A stretch of DNA of 64,000 nucleotides from UBA4416 sp031539425 (GCA_031539425.1 JAVKLI010000051.1:1-64000); one strand, 5' to 3'; counted from the stretch's first letter, positions 1-9,572 are shown. Notes: generated by a model from the letters alone, not told the origin. Program-made: numbers and translations.

Positions 1-131
1 CAACCCTTCATTATAGCGCCAGTTTCCGCAGCAGCAGGCGTTAGGGTTAATTCTTTTTTTTGTAAAGGGGCGTTGTTGCAACCCAGCAACGTAATATAAA
101 ACTACCCCCTTACCAATTTATAATAAAAAAA
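1..131. other. Left window edge, no supported gene
   Basis: No complete gene is visible. On the minus strand one frame reads like the start of a mature lipoprotein (a lipobox-like L-L-G-C followed by NNAPLQKKEL and an Ala/Thr-rich stretch), but a TAG lies four codons before the lipobox and there is no start codon or signal peptide. On the plus strand the first frame is open to a stop at 97-99. Either could be the end of a truncated or damaged neighbour; neither is convincing. Confidence 0.2.
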
Positions 132-153
132 GTGGTATTATTTAGAAAACTTA

Positions 154-161
154 TATATTTG
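154..161 (+). promoter_or_regulatory. Bacteroidota -7 promoter element for the PPIase pair
   Basis: The sequence TATATTTG matches the Bacteroidota -7 consensus TAnnTTTG exactly. It would place the transcription start near 166-168, downstream of the upstream ATG at 132, so it supports 186 as the real start of the FKBP gene. No clear -33 TTG is seen at the expected distance. Confidence 0.55.
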
Positions 162-185
162 CCCTTAAAAAAAAACAATAAAACC

Positions 186-1115
186 ATGAAAAAAATTAAC
201 TATTTATTTTTAACTGCATTAAGCACTCTATTCTTTGTAAGCTGTAATAACTCTGATTTTGACGGCTATAAAAAAACTGAATCTGGATTACATTATCAAA
301 TTATAGGTGATAAATCTGACAGTGCAAACGCTCAAGTTGGAGATGGAATTTCTTTTAAATATACCTTTAAATTAAAATCAAACGACTCTGTGTTAATGAA
401 TAGTTCTGCTATGTCACCAGATGGCATCATGAAGTTTATCGTATCTGCAGCTTCTCATAAAGGTGGTATTGAAGAAGGATTTACTTTAATGGCACCAAAA
501 GACAGTGCTTCATTTATTATTAGCGCCGATTCTTTTTACTTAAAAACAAACAAAATGCAAGCGTTACCTCCATTTATTAAACCTGGAGATTTTTTAGTTG
601 TTAATGTTAAAATGGTAGAAGTAGTAACTAAAGCGCAAATGGAAATTAACCAAAAGAAACAAGAAGAAGAATTAGCAAAGCTTGCTACACTTGAAAAACC
701 AGCTTTAGATAAGTATATAGCTGATAATAAAATTACTGAAAAACCAACCGCTTCAGGCTTGTACGTAATACACACTAAAAAAGGAAATGGTCTATCACCA
801 AAAGTAACAGATTTAGTAACCGTTCACTATACAGGAATGTTATTAAACGGTGTTAAATTTGATAGCTCTTACGACCGTAAGGAGCCCGCTACCTTCCCTT
901 TAAACGGTGTTATACCAGGATGGCAAGAAGCTTTTACTTATTTAGCAAAAGGTGGTAAAGCAAAATTAATTATCCCTTCTAATTTAGCTTATGGATCTAG
1001 AGGTGCTGGTCAACAAATACCGCCATTTTCTACCTTAGTTTTTGAAGTTGAATTAATTGATTTTAAAAAGAGCGAGCAGCCAGCAGCACCTCAAACTGCC
1101 CCTCAAGCAAAATAA
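186..1115 (+). CDS. FKBP-type peptidyl-prolyl isomerase lipoprotein
   Basis: Predicted 309-residue envelope peptidyl-prolyl cis-trans isomerase, likely a folding helper for exported proteins. The start at 186 gives a good lipoprotein signal peptide ending in F-V-S-C (Cys20); an in-frame ATG at 132 lies upstream of the promoter element and would bury the signal. Residues about 30-150 look like a degenerate FKBP fold (GDGISFKYTF near the start), then a charged Lys/Glu linker, then a canonical FKBP domain from about 195 to 295 with VTVHYTG, KFDSS, VIPGWQEA and IPSNLAYGSRGAG. The next PPIase gene starts 10 bases downstream, so the two are probably co-transcribed. Whether the first FKBP-like domain binds proline substrates is inference. 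Confidence 0.9.
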   Translation: MKKINYLFLTALSTLFFVSCNNSDFDGYKKTESGLHYQIIGDKSDSANAQVGDGISFKYTFKLKSNDSVLMNSSAMSPDGIMKFIVSAASHKGGIEEGFTLMAPKDSASFIISADSFYLKTNKMQALPPFIKPGDFLVVNVKMVEVVTKAQMEINQKKQEEELAKLATLEKPALDKYIADNKITEKPTASGLYVIHTKKGNGLSPKVTDLVTVHYTGMLLNGVKFDSSYDRKEPATFPLNGVIPGWQEAFTYLAKGGKAKLIIPSNLAYGSRGAGQQIPPFSTLVFEVELIDFKKSEQPAAPQTAPQAK

Positions 1116-1125
1116 AACCTAACCT

Positions 1126-2160
1126 ATGAAAAAGCATTTAATTTTAACTGTATTTACAATATTAACCACAATTGGGTTAATTGCTCAAAGGTCTAATAAA
1201 TACTCAAAAACGGATATGGAATTTTTAGCTAAACAACCAGATGGTATATATGCCAAATTTGAAACAAATCAAGGCAACATATACTGTGTATTAGAACATA
1301 TAAAAACACCTTTAACTGTTGCCAACTTTGTTGGTTTAGCCGAAGGTAAAATTAAAAACACAGCTAAAGGAGATGGTGTACCATATTACAACAACTTAAA
1401 ATTTCATAGAGTTATTCCTAATTTTATGATACAAGGCGGTTGCCCATTAGGCACTGGTACTGGAGATCCTGGCTATAAGTTTCCTGATGAAATAGACCCA
1501 AGCCTAAAGCATACATGCCCAGGTATTTTATCAATGGCAAATGCAGGGCCTAATACCAATGGCAGTCAGTTTTTTATTACCCATGTAAAAACAGATTGGT
1601 TAGATGGCAAACACACCGTATTTGGTCATGTAGTAGAAGGAATGGACGTTGTAAATAAAATTGTTGGTAATGATGAGTTAAAATCTGTAACTATACTTAG
1701 AAAAGGCAAAGCAGCAGAATTGTTTAATGCAAAACAAGTTTTTGATGCGGCTTTAGCAAATATTGGAAAAAAAGCAGCGACAGAACAAGCTGCTGCCGAA
1801 GCTAAATTAGCTAAATTAAGTGCACAAGCTAAAACAACAGCGAGCGGCTTAAAGTACATTATTGAAAAAGAAGGAACAGGAAAAACAGCATCACCTACAA
1901 GTGAAGTAACGGTTCATTATACAGGTTATTTAGTAGATGGAACAAAGTTTGATAGTTCAGTAGATAGAGGTCAGCCAGCTACGTTTCCTTTAAACAGAGT
2001 AATACCAGGATGGACAGAGGGGTTACAACTTGTAAAAGAAGGTGGTAAAATAAAACTTATTATACCATATCAATTAGGTTATGGCGAAGCAGGTTACCCA
2101 CCAGCAATACCAGGTAAAGCATGGCTTATATTTGACGTAGAATTAATAAAAGTGAACTAA
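1126..2160 (+). CDS. Cyclophilin-FKBP fusion peptidyl-prolyl isomerase
   Basis: A 344-residue exported protein carrying two unrelated prolyl isomerase folds. A signal peptide (residues 1-20, ending in I-A-Q) is followed by a cyclophilin domain at about 40-195, with [13 protein letters not shown] (contains the catalytic Arg equivalent) and [11 protein letters not shown] plus a Trp in [12 protein letters not shown]. An Ala/Lys-rich linker leads to an FKBP domain at about 240-344 with [26 protein letters not shown] and IPYQLGYGE. Dual-family immunophilins of this type have been described in a few bacteria and protists. It lies 10 bases after an FKBP lipoprotein and ends at a strong terminator, so the two genes form a periplasmic folding operon by inference. 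Confidence 0.92.
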   Translation: MKKHLILTVFTILTTIGLIAQRSNKYSKTDMEFLAKQPDGIYAKFETNQGNIYCVLEHIKTPLTVANFVGLAEGKIKNTAKGDGVPYYNNLKFHRVIPNFMIQGGCPLGTGTGDPGYKFPDEIDPSLKHTCPGILSMANAGPNTNGSQFFITHVKTDWLDGKHTVFGHVVEGMDVVNKIVGNDELKSVTILRKGKAAELFNAKQVFDAALANIGKKAATEQAAAEAKLAKLSAQAKTTASGLKYIIEKEGTGKTASPTSEVTVHYTGYLVDGTKFDSSVDRGQPATFPLNRVIPGWTEGLQLVKEGGKIKLIIPYQLGYGEAGYPPAIPGKAWLIFDVELIKVN

Positions 2161-2184
2161 CATTACGTTTAAATACCACAGGTT

Positions 2185-2218
2185 AAAAAACCCCACTTAG
2201 AAAAAGTGGGGTTTTTTT
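2185..2218. terminator. Bidirectional terminator between convergent genes
   Basis: A run of A, a stem CCCCACTT / AAGTGGGG around a short TAGAAA loop, and a run of seven T. The A and T runs extend the stem, so it can terminate both the PPIase operon from the left and the methyltransferase gene from the right. Confidence 0.85.
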
Positions 2219-2219
2219 G

Positions 2220-2744
2220 TTAGTTTAAAATTTCCCATAGTACAATACCAATAGTTACGGATACGTTAAATGAATGTTTAATGCCAAATTGTGGTATCTC
2301 CACACATTCATCAACTTCATTTAAAACTGTTTGATCTACGCCATATACCTCATTTCCAAAAATAAGCGCTGTTGGTTGAGATTTTTTTAGAAAAATATTT
2401 AATGGGGTTGAATTAGCGCATTGCTCAATAGCTACAATGTAATACTGGTTTTGTTTTAGCTCTTCAATAGCCTCCAGTGTGGTTTTAAAATATTTCCACG
2501 TTACAGATTCTGTAGCTCCTAAAGCCGTTTTTTCAATTTCTTTCTGAGGAGGAGTGCCTGTTATGCCGCACAAGTAAATAGCCTCTATTAAAAAGGCATC
2601 TGCTGTTCTAAATGCAGAGCCTACATTATGCAAACTTCTTATGTTATCTAAAACTAAGATGAGTTTTTTCTTTTCAGCCTTTTGAATCAAGTCTAAATTC
2701 AGCCGCCCTAATTGAATACCGTTAAGTTTGGTAAATGGTTTCAT
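2220..2744 (-). CDS. SpoU/TrmH-family RNA 2'-O-methyltransferase
   Basis: A 174-residue SPOUT-class RNA methyltransferase using S-adenosylmethionine; the target (tRNA or rRNA ribose) cannot be told from sequence. The three SpoU motifs are present: NIRSLHNVGSAFRTADAF at about 34-51 (catalytic Arg region), ALIFGNEVYGV at about 126-136, and IPQFGIKHSFNVSVTIGI near the C terminus, which forms the trefoil knot. The protein has only the catalytic domain, with no N-terminal RNA-binding extension, as is usual for the short Bacteroidota members. It starts 5 bases after fmt and is probably co-transcribed with it. Confidence 0.88.
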   Translation of the reverse strand: MKPFTKLNGIQLGRLNLDLIQKAEKKKLILVLDNIRSLHNVGSAFRTADAFLIEAIYLCGITGTPPQKEIEKTALGATESVTWKYFKTTLEAIEELKQNQYYIVAIEQCANSTPLNIFLKKSQPTALIFGNEVYGVDQTVLNEVDECVEIPQFGIKHSFNVSVTIGIVLWEILN

Positions 2745-2749
2745 TAATT

Positions 2750-3697
2750 TTATTCTATTATAAAGCGCATAGTTGCATTTATTTTAAAGCCTTTTAAAAA
2801 TTCTGAAATAAGCATGCGTTTTTTATTTTCCATTTGAATGTCTGTTAAATATATAAAGCCATTTTGGCACACTACTTTTAAATAAGTTTTATAGTCGCTA
2901 AATATAGAGCCATATTGCAATGTGTGTTCTGAATGTTCTATGTATGAATTAAACACTTTAACCAAGCACATACTATTAATATCAACTTGTAAAAGCGAAT
3001 ACGCCGCAGGATAATTTGACAACCCCCTAATATGATTGTAAATGTGGGTTACAGGCAGAGCCCAATTAATCTTACAATTTATTTTATTTAATTTAGGGGC
3101 ATGGGTTACATTTACTTCAAGTTGATTTGCTAATGTTATTTTGTTTAACCCAATATCAACAATAGATTTAAGCATTAGTTGCGCCCCTTTTACCATAAGT
3201 TCATCATGTAGTTGGGTAGCATTAACATTTGTATTTATTTTCACACTTTCTTGATATAAAATTAAACCAGAATCAATAGCATGAGTTAGTTTAAAGGTAG
3301 TTATACCCGTTTCTGTTTCGCCATTAATAATGGCCCAATTAATTGGGGCTGCCCCTCTGTATTTAGGTAATAAAGAGGCATGTAAATTATAGGTTCCTAA
3401 TGGGGGCATGTTCCAAACCATTTCGGGTAACATTCTAAAAGCAACTACTATTTGTAAATCGGCTTTGTAATTTTGTAAACTGTTTATAAAAGTGGGGTCT
3501 TTTAAATTAGTGGGTTGTAAAACAGGAATATTTTTTTCTAAAGCAAATTCTTTAACGGGCGATTTATTAACCCTTAAGCCCCTTCCAGATGGCTTATCTG
3601 GCGATGTAATAACAGCAACTATATGAATATGATTTTCAACTAAAACTTTTAAGGCTTCTACAGCAAAAGTAGGGGTACCCATAAATATAATACGCAT
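2750..3697 (-). CDS. fmt: Methionyl-tRNA formyltransferase
   Basis: Formylates initiator Met-tRNA with 10-formyltetrahydrofolate. The 315-residue length is normal. The N-terminal Rossmann-like catalytic domain begins [16 protein letters not shown] and holds the signature [18 protein letters not shown] at about 101-118, with the catalytic Asn/His/Asp set typical of the family; DSGLILYQ follows in the same domain. The C-terminal OB-like tRNA-binding domain fills about residues 210-315. An exact minus-strand TAnnTTTG element lies about 26 bases upstream. The methyltransferase gene follows after 5 bases. Confidence 0.96.
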   Translation of the reverse strand: MRIIFMGTPTFAVEALKVLVENHIHIVAVITSPDKPSGRGLRVNKSPVKEFALEKNIPVLQPTNLKDPTFINSLQNYKADLQIVVAFRMLPEMVWNMPPLGTYNLHASLLPKYRGAAPINWAIINGETETGITTFKLTHAIDSGLILYQESVKINTNVNATQLHDELMVKGAQLMLKSIVDIGLNKITLANQLEVNVTHAPKLNKINCKINWALPVTHIYNHIRGLSNYPAAYSLLQVDINSMCLVKVFNSYIEHSEHTLQYGSIFSDYKTYLKVVCQNGFIYLTDIQMENKKRMLISEFLKGFKINATMRFIIE

Positions 3698-3722
3698 GTA
3701 TAACTCTAAAAAATGATGTTTA

Positions 3723-3730
3723 CAAAAATA
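3723..3730 (-). promoter_or_regulatory. -7 promoter element for fmt
   Basis: CAAAAATA on the plus strand is TATTTTTG on the minus strand, an exact TAnnTTTG match. It predicts a start of transcription near 3718, about 20 bases before the fmt start codon. No -33 TTG was found at the usual spacing. Confidence 0.5.
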
Positions 3731-3764
3731 TTAACTTATCATGTAAAGGTCTTGTTTATTTAAT

Positions 3765-3772
3765 TATTTTCG
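3765..3772 (+). promoter_or_regulatory. Possible near-consensus promoter element for sucD
   Basis: TATTTTCG differs from TAnnTTTG at one base and lies 26 bases before the sucD start. The same octamer occurs ahead of the SGNH hydrolase gene. The upstream TTG at 3752-3754 is too close to serve as a -33 element, so support is weak. Confidence 0.3.
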
Positions 3773-3798
3773 CTGCAAATTATTTAAAAGCATTACAA

Positions 3799-4677
3799 AT
3801 GGGTGTTTTAGTTAACAAACAATCAAAAATTATAGTTCAAGGATTTACAGGTGGAGAAGGTACATTTCACGCAACCCAAATGATAGAATTTGGAACGAAT
3901 GTAGTGGGTGGCGTAACTCCAGGAAAAGGTGGCACCTTGCATTTAGACAGACCCGTTTTTAATACTGTAAAAGAAGCTGTAGAAAAAGCCAAAGCCGATA
4001 CCTCAATTATATTTGTACCAGCAGCTTTTGCAGCAGATGCTATTATGGAGGCTGCAGAAGGTGGCATTAAAGTAATTATTTGTATTACTGAAGGCATTCC
4101 AGTTAAGGATATGGTGCAAGTAAAAGAATATATAAAAGATAAAAATTGTATTTTAATTGGACCTAATTGCCCTGGTGTAATTACTGCCGAAGAAGCCAAA
4201 GTAGGTATTATGCCTGGTTTTGTATTTAAAAAAGGAAGAGTTGGAATTGTTTCAAAATCAGGTACTTTAACCTACGAAGCTGCCGATCAAGTTGTAAAAG
4301 CTGGTTTAGGCGTTAGTACTGCTATTGGTATTGGTGGGGATCCTATTATTGGAACCCCTACATTAGGTGCTGTAAAGTTATTAATGGACGACCCAGAAAC
4401 AGACGCGATTGTAATGATTGGAGAAATTGGCGGCAACTACGAAGCCGATGCTGCCAGATGGATAAAACAAAATAGTAAAAAACCTGTAGTAGGTTTTATA
4501 GCAGGTCAAACCGCACCTAAAGGTCGCACCATGGGTCATGCAGGTGCTATTGTTGGCGGGCACGAAGATACAGCTCAAGCTAAAATGAAAATTATGAGTG
4601 AGTGTGGCATCCACGTAGTTGATAGTCCTGCAGAAATAGGAAAAACGGTAGCTAAGGTGTTAGCTGCTAAAAGGTAA
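3799..4677 (+). CDS. sucD: Succinate-CoA ligase alpha subunit
   Basis: Alpha subunit of succinyl-CoA synthetase in the TCA cycle, forming succinate and a nucleoside triphosphate from succinyl-CoA. The 292-residue length matches the family. The N-terminal CoA-binding domain has [14 protein letters not shown] and GGVTPGKGG; residues 120-290 form the ligase domain with [21 protein letters not shown] and GHAGAIVGG, in which His247 is the phosphorylated histidine by alignment with the E. coli enzyme. The beta-subunit gene sucC is not adjacent, so the subunits are encoded apart, as in many Bacteroidota. The stop codon lies inside a hairpin that looks like a terminator. Confidence 0.97.
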   Translation: MGVLVNKQSKIIVQGFTGGEGTFHATQMIEFGTNVVGGVTPGKGGTLHLDRPVFNTVKEAVEKAKADTSIIFVPAAFAADAIMEAAEGGIKVIICITEGIPVKDMVQVKEYIKDKNCILIGPNCPGVITAEEAKVGIMPGFVFKKGRVGIVSKSGTLTYEAADQVVKAGLGVSTAIGIGGDPIIGTPTLGAVKLLMDDPETDAIVMIGEIGGNYEADAARWIKQNSKKPVVGFIAGQTAPKGRTMGHAGAIVGGHEDTAQAKMKIMSECGIHVVDSPAEIGKTVAKVLAAKR

Positions 4678-4702
4678 AACCTTATTCCTATTTACCTTTT
4701 TA
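4669..4702. terminator. Terminator hairpin shared by sucD and lpxK ends
   Basis: A perfect 10-base stem AAAAGGTAAA / TTTACCTTTT with a 12-base loop and trailing T. The left arm contains the sucD stop codon. A second small palindrome, TATAATG-AA-CATTATA, follows at 4701-4716 and covers the lpxK stop. The genes converge here, so termination in both directions is likely. Confidence 0.6.
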
Positions 4703-4711
4703 TAATGAACA

Positions 4712-5782
4712 TTATAAATGGGGATAAACTTTATGTTTAACTAAGGTTTCAAAATCCTCTTTTTGTTCTTTAAAATCAATAGTTATAGGTAATACATATA
4801 AAGGCCAGCTATTTATTATATTTTCAAATTCTTTACTTTTAAGTCGCATTGAGTCTTTTTCTGTTGTTACTATTATTTTTTTATGGTTTGGCAAATTGTC
4901 AAATGTTTGTTTAATATAGTTTAAATTTTGAATAGTAAACGAGTGATGGTCAATGTAGTTAATCTGTTTAACGTTATCCGCATACTCTTTTAAATAGGTA
5001 TAAATACCGTTAGCATTGCCTATTCCGGTAATTAATAGCACGTGGTATTGATATAAATTTAGAATGGATAAAATGTTTTGTGGATTTGAAAATGATTGCA
5101 AAGCAAGATAATTGATATAACTAAAAAATAAATATTGATGTGGTTTTAAGTTTAATTGTTTTTTTATTTTTTCCTTTTTTTCTTTAGTTGTATTTTCAGG
5201 TGTTTTACTTATAATAATGATATTGGCTCTGTTAGCTCCAAATGCAAACTCTCGCAATTGCCCAGCAGGCATTGGTAAATCTGATGTGTATATATGTTTA
5301 TAGTCTGAAATTAGTATATTTAATTTACAAGTTATAGCTCTGTGTTGAAATGCGTCATCTAGTAAAATTAATTGTGGCGCTTGTGGTAATTCCATCAAGG
5401 CTTTTACGCCATTCACTCTATTGGCATTTACACTTACAATAATATTTTGAAATTTATATTTAAGTTGTAGGGGTTCATCACCTATATCAAATACAGTGCT
5501 GTTGTTATTTGCTAGTATAAAACCCTTTGTTTTACGCTTATAGCCTCTACTTAAAGTGGCAATTTTATAATTGTTTTGTAGTAGTTGAATAAGGTATTCT
5601 ATATGAGGTGTTTTACCTGTGCCTCCTACAGCCAAATTACCCACACAAATTGTTGGAATTGTAAAGGATGTAGATTTTAAAACATTATAATTATATAATA
5701 GATTTCTAATGCTTGTAATAACACCATAAATAAGGCCTAAAGGGCTAAATAGAATTTTTTTGATTAACGCTAAAAAAGACAT
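4712..5782 (-). CDS. lpxK: Tetraacyldisaccharide 4'-kinase
   Basis: Lipid A biosynthesis kinase at the inner face of the cytoplasmic membrane: phosphorylates the 4' position of the lipid A disaccharide precursor. The 356-residue protein has the N-terminal hydrophobic anchor (about 1-30), the P-loop VGNLAVGGTGKTPHIEYL at about 46-63, and LLDDAFQHRAI at about 139-149 (the DDxxQHR motif that holds the catalytic Asp). Its presence shows the host makes lipid A. It lies 9 bases after mtaB in the pheT-mtaB-lpxK series. Confidence 0.95.
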   Translation of the reverse strand: MSFLALIKKILFSPLGLIYGVITSIRNLLYNYNVLKSTSFTIPTICVGNLAVGGTGKTPHIEYLIQLLQNNYKIATLSRGYKRKTKGFILANNNSTVFDIGDEPLQLKYKFQNIIVSVNANRVNGVKALMELPQAPQLILLDDAFQHRAITCKLNILISDYKHIYTSDLPMPAGQLREFAFGANRANIIIISKTPENTTKEKKEKIKKQLNLKPHQYLFFSYINYLALQSFSNPQNILSILNLYQYHVLLITGIGNANGIYTYLKEYADNVKQINYIDHHSFTIQNLNYIKQTFDNLPNHKKIIVTTEKDSMRLKSKEFENIINSWPLYVLPITIDFKEQKEDFETLVKHKVYPHL

Positions 5783-5791
5783 AAAATGAGT

Positions 5792-7108
5792 TTAATCAAC
5801 AATTTCAGCACATAAATGCCCGTTTTGGTTTATTGAAACAATTTTAACATTTACCGTTTTGTTAATTAGTAAGGCATTATAAGGTAATTCTACTTTTAAA
5901 TAATTTTCTGTAAATCCAAAAACACTTGATGAGTTGTGATGATTTTCTACTAACACTTTATAGTTTTTATTTAATTGTGATTGATAAAAAGCATATTGTT
6001 TTTTTGCAGATAAAATTCGCAGCATTTTATTTCTTTTTTTACGCTCTACAATAGGTACAGCATTTGGATAATGAATAGCGTCTGTGTTCTCTCTTTCGCT
6101 ATAAGTAAATACATGAAGATAGGATATATCTAACTTACTTATAAATTCATAAGTATCTAAAAAATGATGCTCTGTTTCTCCAGGAAATCCTATTAAAACA
6201 TCAACACCAATGCATGCGTGAGGCATTTTATTTTTTATTTGGTCAACTTTATCTTTAAATAATTCTCTTTGATATCTGCGTTTCATTTTTCCTAAAATTT
6301 CATTATTACCGCTTTGTAGTGGTATATGAAAATGTGGCGCTATTCTGTCAGATTTGCTTACAAAATCAATTATTTCATCAGATAATAAGTTTGGCTCTAT
6401 AGATGAAATTCTATAGCGCATTATTTCTGTGGTTTGATCTAGACTCTGTAATAAGTCTAAAAATTTATAAGTTTTAGTGGTTTCATTTAAAGTTTCTACA
6501 TATTTATAGTCGCCTAAATTTATTCCAGTTAAAACAATTTCTTTTACATTATTTAAAGTAATAGTTTTAACGTTTTCTAAAATATTTTTTAATGAATTGC
6601 TTCTACTTGCACCGCGTGCCAAAGGTATAGTGCAAAACGTGCAACTATAACTACAACCATCTTGTACTTTTAAAAATGAACGTGTTCTATCGTTTATTGA
6701 ATATGATGCTTCAAAAGAATTAATATTCTCTATATCACAATGATGAACTTCGGCGTGCTCTTTTTTAGAAATGTGTTGTAAATAATTTAACAAGTTAAAT
6801 TTATCTTTAGCACCTAATACTAAATCTACCCCTTCTATATTGGCTATTTCAAAGGGTTTTAATTGGGCGTAACAACCGGTAATTACGATAAAACAATTTG
6901 TATTTGCTTTAAGCACTTTTTTGATTAATTGTTTACATTCTATATCTGCATTATTTGTAACAGAGCAGGTGTTAATTATACAAAGGTCGCTACCGCTTTC
7001 TAAATCAACAGTAACGTACCCATCTTTTTCTAATATTCGAGCAATAGTTGATGTTTCTGAAAAATTGAGTTTGCAGCCCAACGTATGGTACGAAACGGTT
7101 TTTTTCAT
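5792..7108 (-). CDS. mtaB: tRNA ms2t6A37 methylthiotransferase
   Basis: Radical-SAM enzyme adding a methylthio group to t6A at position 37 of ANN-decoding tRNAs. The 438 residues hold an N-terminal UPF0004 domain with TLGCKLNFSET, NTCSVTNNAD and VITGCYAQ, whose three Cys bind the auxiliary cluster; a radical-SAM core with CSYSCTFC at about 151-158 binding the SAM cluster; and a C-terminal TRAM domain from about 375. The sequence YHTLGCKLNFSE favours the MtaB clade over MiaB and RimO. It is 11 bases after pheT and 9 before lpxK. Confidence 0.93.
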   Translation of the reverse strand: MKKTVSYHTLGCKLNFSETSTIARILEKDGYVTVDLESGSDLCIINTCSVTNNADIECKQLIKKVLKANTNCFIVITGCYAQLKPFEIANIEGVDLVLGAKDKFNLLNYLQHISKKEHAEVHHCDIENINSFEASYSINDRTRSFLKVQDGCSYSCTFCTIPLARGASRSNSLKNILENVKTITLNNVKEIVLTGINLGDYKYVETLNETTKTYKFLDLLQSLDQTTEIMRYRISSIEPNLLSDEIIDFVSKSDRIAPHFHIPLQSGNNEILGKMKRRYQRELFKDKVDQIKNKMPHACIGVDVLIGFPGETEHHFLDTYEFISKLDISYLHVFTYSERENTDAIHYPNAVPIVERKKRNKMLRILSAKKQYAFYQSQLNKNYKVLVENHHNSSSVFGFTENYLKVELPYNALLINKTVNVKIVSINQNGHLCAEIVD

Positions 7109-7119
7109 GTAGTGTTGCT

Positions 7120-9546
7120 TTAGGCTCTTAACTCAACTTCTAATTTTGTCTTATAAACGTTTAAGATATTTTGCATAACTGTTTCAATTTTATCATCAGT
7201 TAACGTTTCCATATTATCGTTTAAAATATAACTAAGTGCATAAGATTTTTTATTACTACCAACTTTTGCACCAACATAAATATCAAATAAGTCTACTTTT
7301 TGTAATATTTTTTTCTCTGTTTTAAATGCTAAATCTTTAAGATGTTCAAACGTAATGTTTTCGTTTAGAACAAGTGCCAAATCTCTTCGAACACTCGGAA
7401 ATTTAGATACTTCTTGATATGTAATTTTTGTATTTAATGCCAATTTCATTAATTCTACCATATTAAGCTGAGCACAAAATACAGTCTCATTATTATTTTT
7501 TGTTTGAAGCAACTGAGATTGTACTAATCCGATTTCAGCAATTATAATTTGGTTTACTTTAAACTCTAGTCCGTATATAAATTTTTGATTTTTTGTTTCT
7601 TGAATATTAAAATATTGAATGCCAAGGTTTTTTAAAATATTTTCGGTTATAGATTTAATGTAATAAAAATCAATTGTTTTTGTTCCATTTAATGCGTTTT
7701 CATTTTCTTTTAGCCCTGTTGCAATAATATTTAATTGATAGTTTTCGTTATACTTCCCATCTTTAGAAACTGAGTAGGTTTTGCCAAATTCGTATAATTT
7801 TAAATTAAACATTTTGTGATTAAAGTTATATCTAACTGCCTCTAAGCCGCTGTTTAATAGTGAAGTACGCATGTTACTAAGTTCAGAACTCATATTGTTT
7901 AAAACAGATACACTATCTTCCTCTAAGTTAAAATACTTGTTGCTTGTAAAAGATAAGCCCATCATTTCGTTAAAGCCATAGCTTATCAATAAACTTGAAA
8001 TAGATTTTTCAAAAATAGGAGATTGACTTTTATTACTATTATTTGCGCTAATAAGTATTTTATCGGATTGATTGACGTTATTATAGCCATAAATGCGAAG
8101 TACCTCTTCAATTACATCAATTTCTCTTGTAACATCGGGCTTGTAAGGAGGAACAAGAAGCTTTAAGGCTTCATTATTTTCTGCTTTTATATTAATTTCT
8201 AAAGATGTAATTATTTTTTTTATAGTTTCTTTTTCGATTAATTTACCTATAATTTTTTCACACGTTTTAAAGTTAAAAGTTACCTCTGTAGGTAAAATAG
8301 GAATAGGATAATCATCAATAATATCACTACTTAATGAGGCTCCAGTTAATTCAATAATTAATTTAGCAGCTTGTTTAAGTGCAATTATAACCATGTTAGG
8401 ATCTGTACCTCTTTCAAATCTAAAGCTACTGGCAGTTTGTAAACCATGTGTTTTTGAAGAGGATCTTACAGTGTCGCAATCAAAATAGGCCGATTCTAAA
8501 AAGATAGTTTTTGTAGATAGAGAAATGCTGCTTTCAAATCCGCCCATTACTCCTGCCAAACATAATGGGTTAGATTGGGAGTCGCAAATAACAAAATCAT
8601 TTGAATTTAATTGATATGTTTTTTCATTTAAACCTTTAAATACAGATTGCTTGCTAGCATTTTGAAGTTTTAATTCGGCGCCAGTTATTTTATCATAATC
8701 GTATGCGTGTAAGGGTTGTCCATAGCCATATAACATATAGTTTGTTATATCAACAATATTATTTATAGGCTTTACATCAATAGCTAGTAATAGATTTTGT
8801 AACCACTCCGGGGAAGGTACTATATGAACATTTGATAATATAACCCCTGCAAACCGTTTAGCCTTATTGCTATTTAAATTATGAATATGCATTTTTAAAG
8901 TATTCGTTGGCTTAGGTAAATTAGCTACTTCAATAGGTTTTAAAATAAACTTTGTAGAGGCATGGTTGTAATTTAAATATGCGGCTAAATCTCTTGCAAC
9001 GCCATAATGAGATGTAGCGTCAGCTCTGTTGGGGGTAATGCCAATTTCAAATATAGTGTCAGCTTTTAAATGCAGATAATCAGATGCAGAACTGCCAACT
9101 AGTGCTGAATTGTTTAGTACCATAATGCCATCATGCTGAGTGCCTAACCCAATTTCATCTTCAGCACATATCATTCCTTCACTTAATTCACCCCTAATTT
9201 TAGATTTTTTAATTTCAAATTCTTTCCCTTCACTATCATATAAAACGGCGCCAACTGTTGCTACAAAAACCTTTTGACCCCTTGCAACATTAGGTGCGCC
9301 ACATACAATGGATAAAGGTTCACCATGATTAACATTTACCTTTGTTACTTTTAATCTATCAGCGTTAGGGTGCTGAATTGTGCTTGTTACCTCTCCAATA
9401 ATAACACCCTTTAACCCCCCTTTAATAGGGTGGTATTCCTCCATTTGCTCAACTTCTAAACCTATAGAAGTTAAAATTTCAGATACTTGGCTTGGCAGCA
9501 AGTCAAAATCAAGGATATTTTTTAACCAATTGTAAGAAACTTTCAT
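7120..9546 (-). CDS. pheT: Phenylalanyl-tRNA synthetase beta subunit
   Basis: Beta subunit of the alpha2-beta2 phenylalanyl-tRNA synthetase; carries editing and tRNA anticodon contacts. At 808 residues it is full length. Domain order: B1 start (MKVSYNWLKNILDF), EMAP/tRNA-binding OB fold at about 40-150 with LKVTKVNVNHGEPLSIVCGA, B3/B4 editing module with NRADATSHYGVARDLAAYL and FRFERGTDPNMV, B5 with PPYKPDVTREIDVIEEVLRI, B6/B7, and the C-terminal ferredoxin-fold anticodon-binding domain at about 715-806 (FPSVRRDLALVL). pheS is not in the window. A promoter element lies 27 bases upstream; mtaB and lpxK follow closely. Confidence 0.97.
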   Translation of the reverse strand: MKVSYNWLKNILDFDLLPSQVSEILTSIGLEVEQMEEYHPIKGGLKGVIIGEVTSTIQHPNADRLKVTKVNVNHGEPLSIVCGAPNVARGQKVFVATVGAVLYDSEGKEFEIKKSKIRGELSEGMICAEDEIGLGTQHDGIMVLNNSALVGSSASDYLHLKADTIFEIGITPNRADATSHYGVARDLAAYLNYNHASTKFILKPIEVANLPKPTNTLKMHIHNLNSNKAKRFAGVILSNVHIVPSPEWLQNLLLAIDVKPINNIVDITNYMLYGYGQPLHAYDYDKITGAELKLQNASKQSVFKGLNEKTYQLNSNDFVICDSQSNPLCLAGVMGGFESSISLSTKTIFLESAYFDCDTVRSSSKTHGLQTASSFRFERGTDPNMVIIALKQAAKLIIELTGASLSSDIIDDYPIPILPTEVTFNFKTCEKIIGKLIEKETIKKIITSLEINIKAENNEALKLLVPPYKPDVTREIDVIEEVLRIYGYNNVNQSDKILISANNSNKSQSPIFEKSISSLLISYGFNEMMGLSFTSNKYFNLEEDSVSVLNNMSSELSNMRTSLLNSGLEAVRYNFNHKMFNLKLYEFGKTYSVSKDGKYNENYQLNIIATGLKENENALNGTKTIDFYYIKSITENILKNLGIQYFNIQETKNQKFIYGLEFKVNQIIIAEIGLVQSQLLQTKNNNETVFCAQLNMVELMKLALNTKITYQEVSKFPSVRRDLALVLNENITFEHLKDLAFKTEKKILQKVDLFDIYVGAKVGSNKKSYALSYILNDNMETLTDDKIETVMQNILNVYKTKLEVELRA

Positions 9547-9572
9547 GCGTTAATCATAATAATAAAATCTTT

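Noticed and set aside
132..185. Longer N-terminal start of the FKBP lipoprotein at 132
   Set aside because: It lies upstream of an exact promoter element and would place 18 residues before an otherwise perfect lipoprotein signal peptide.
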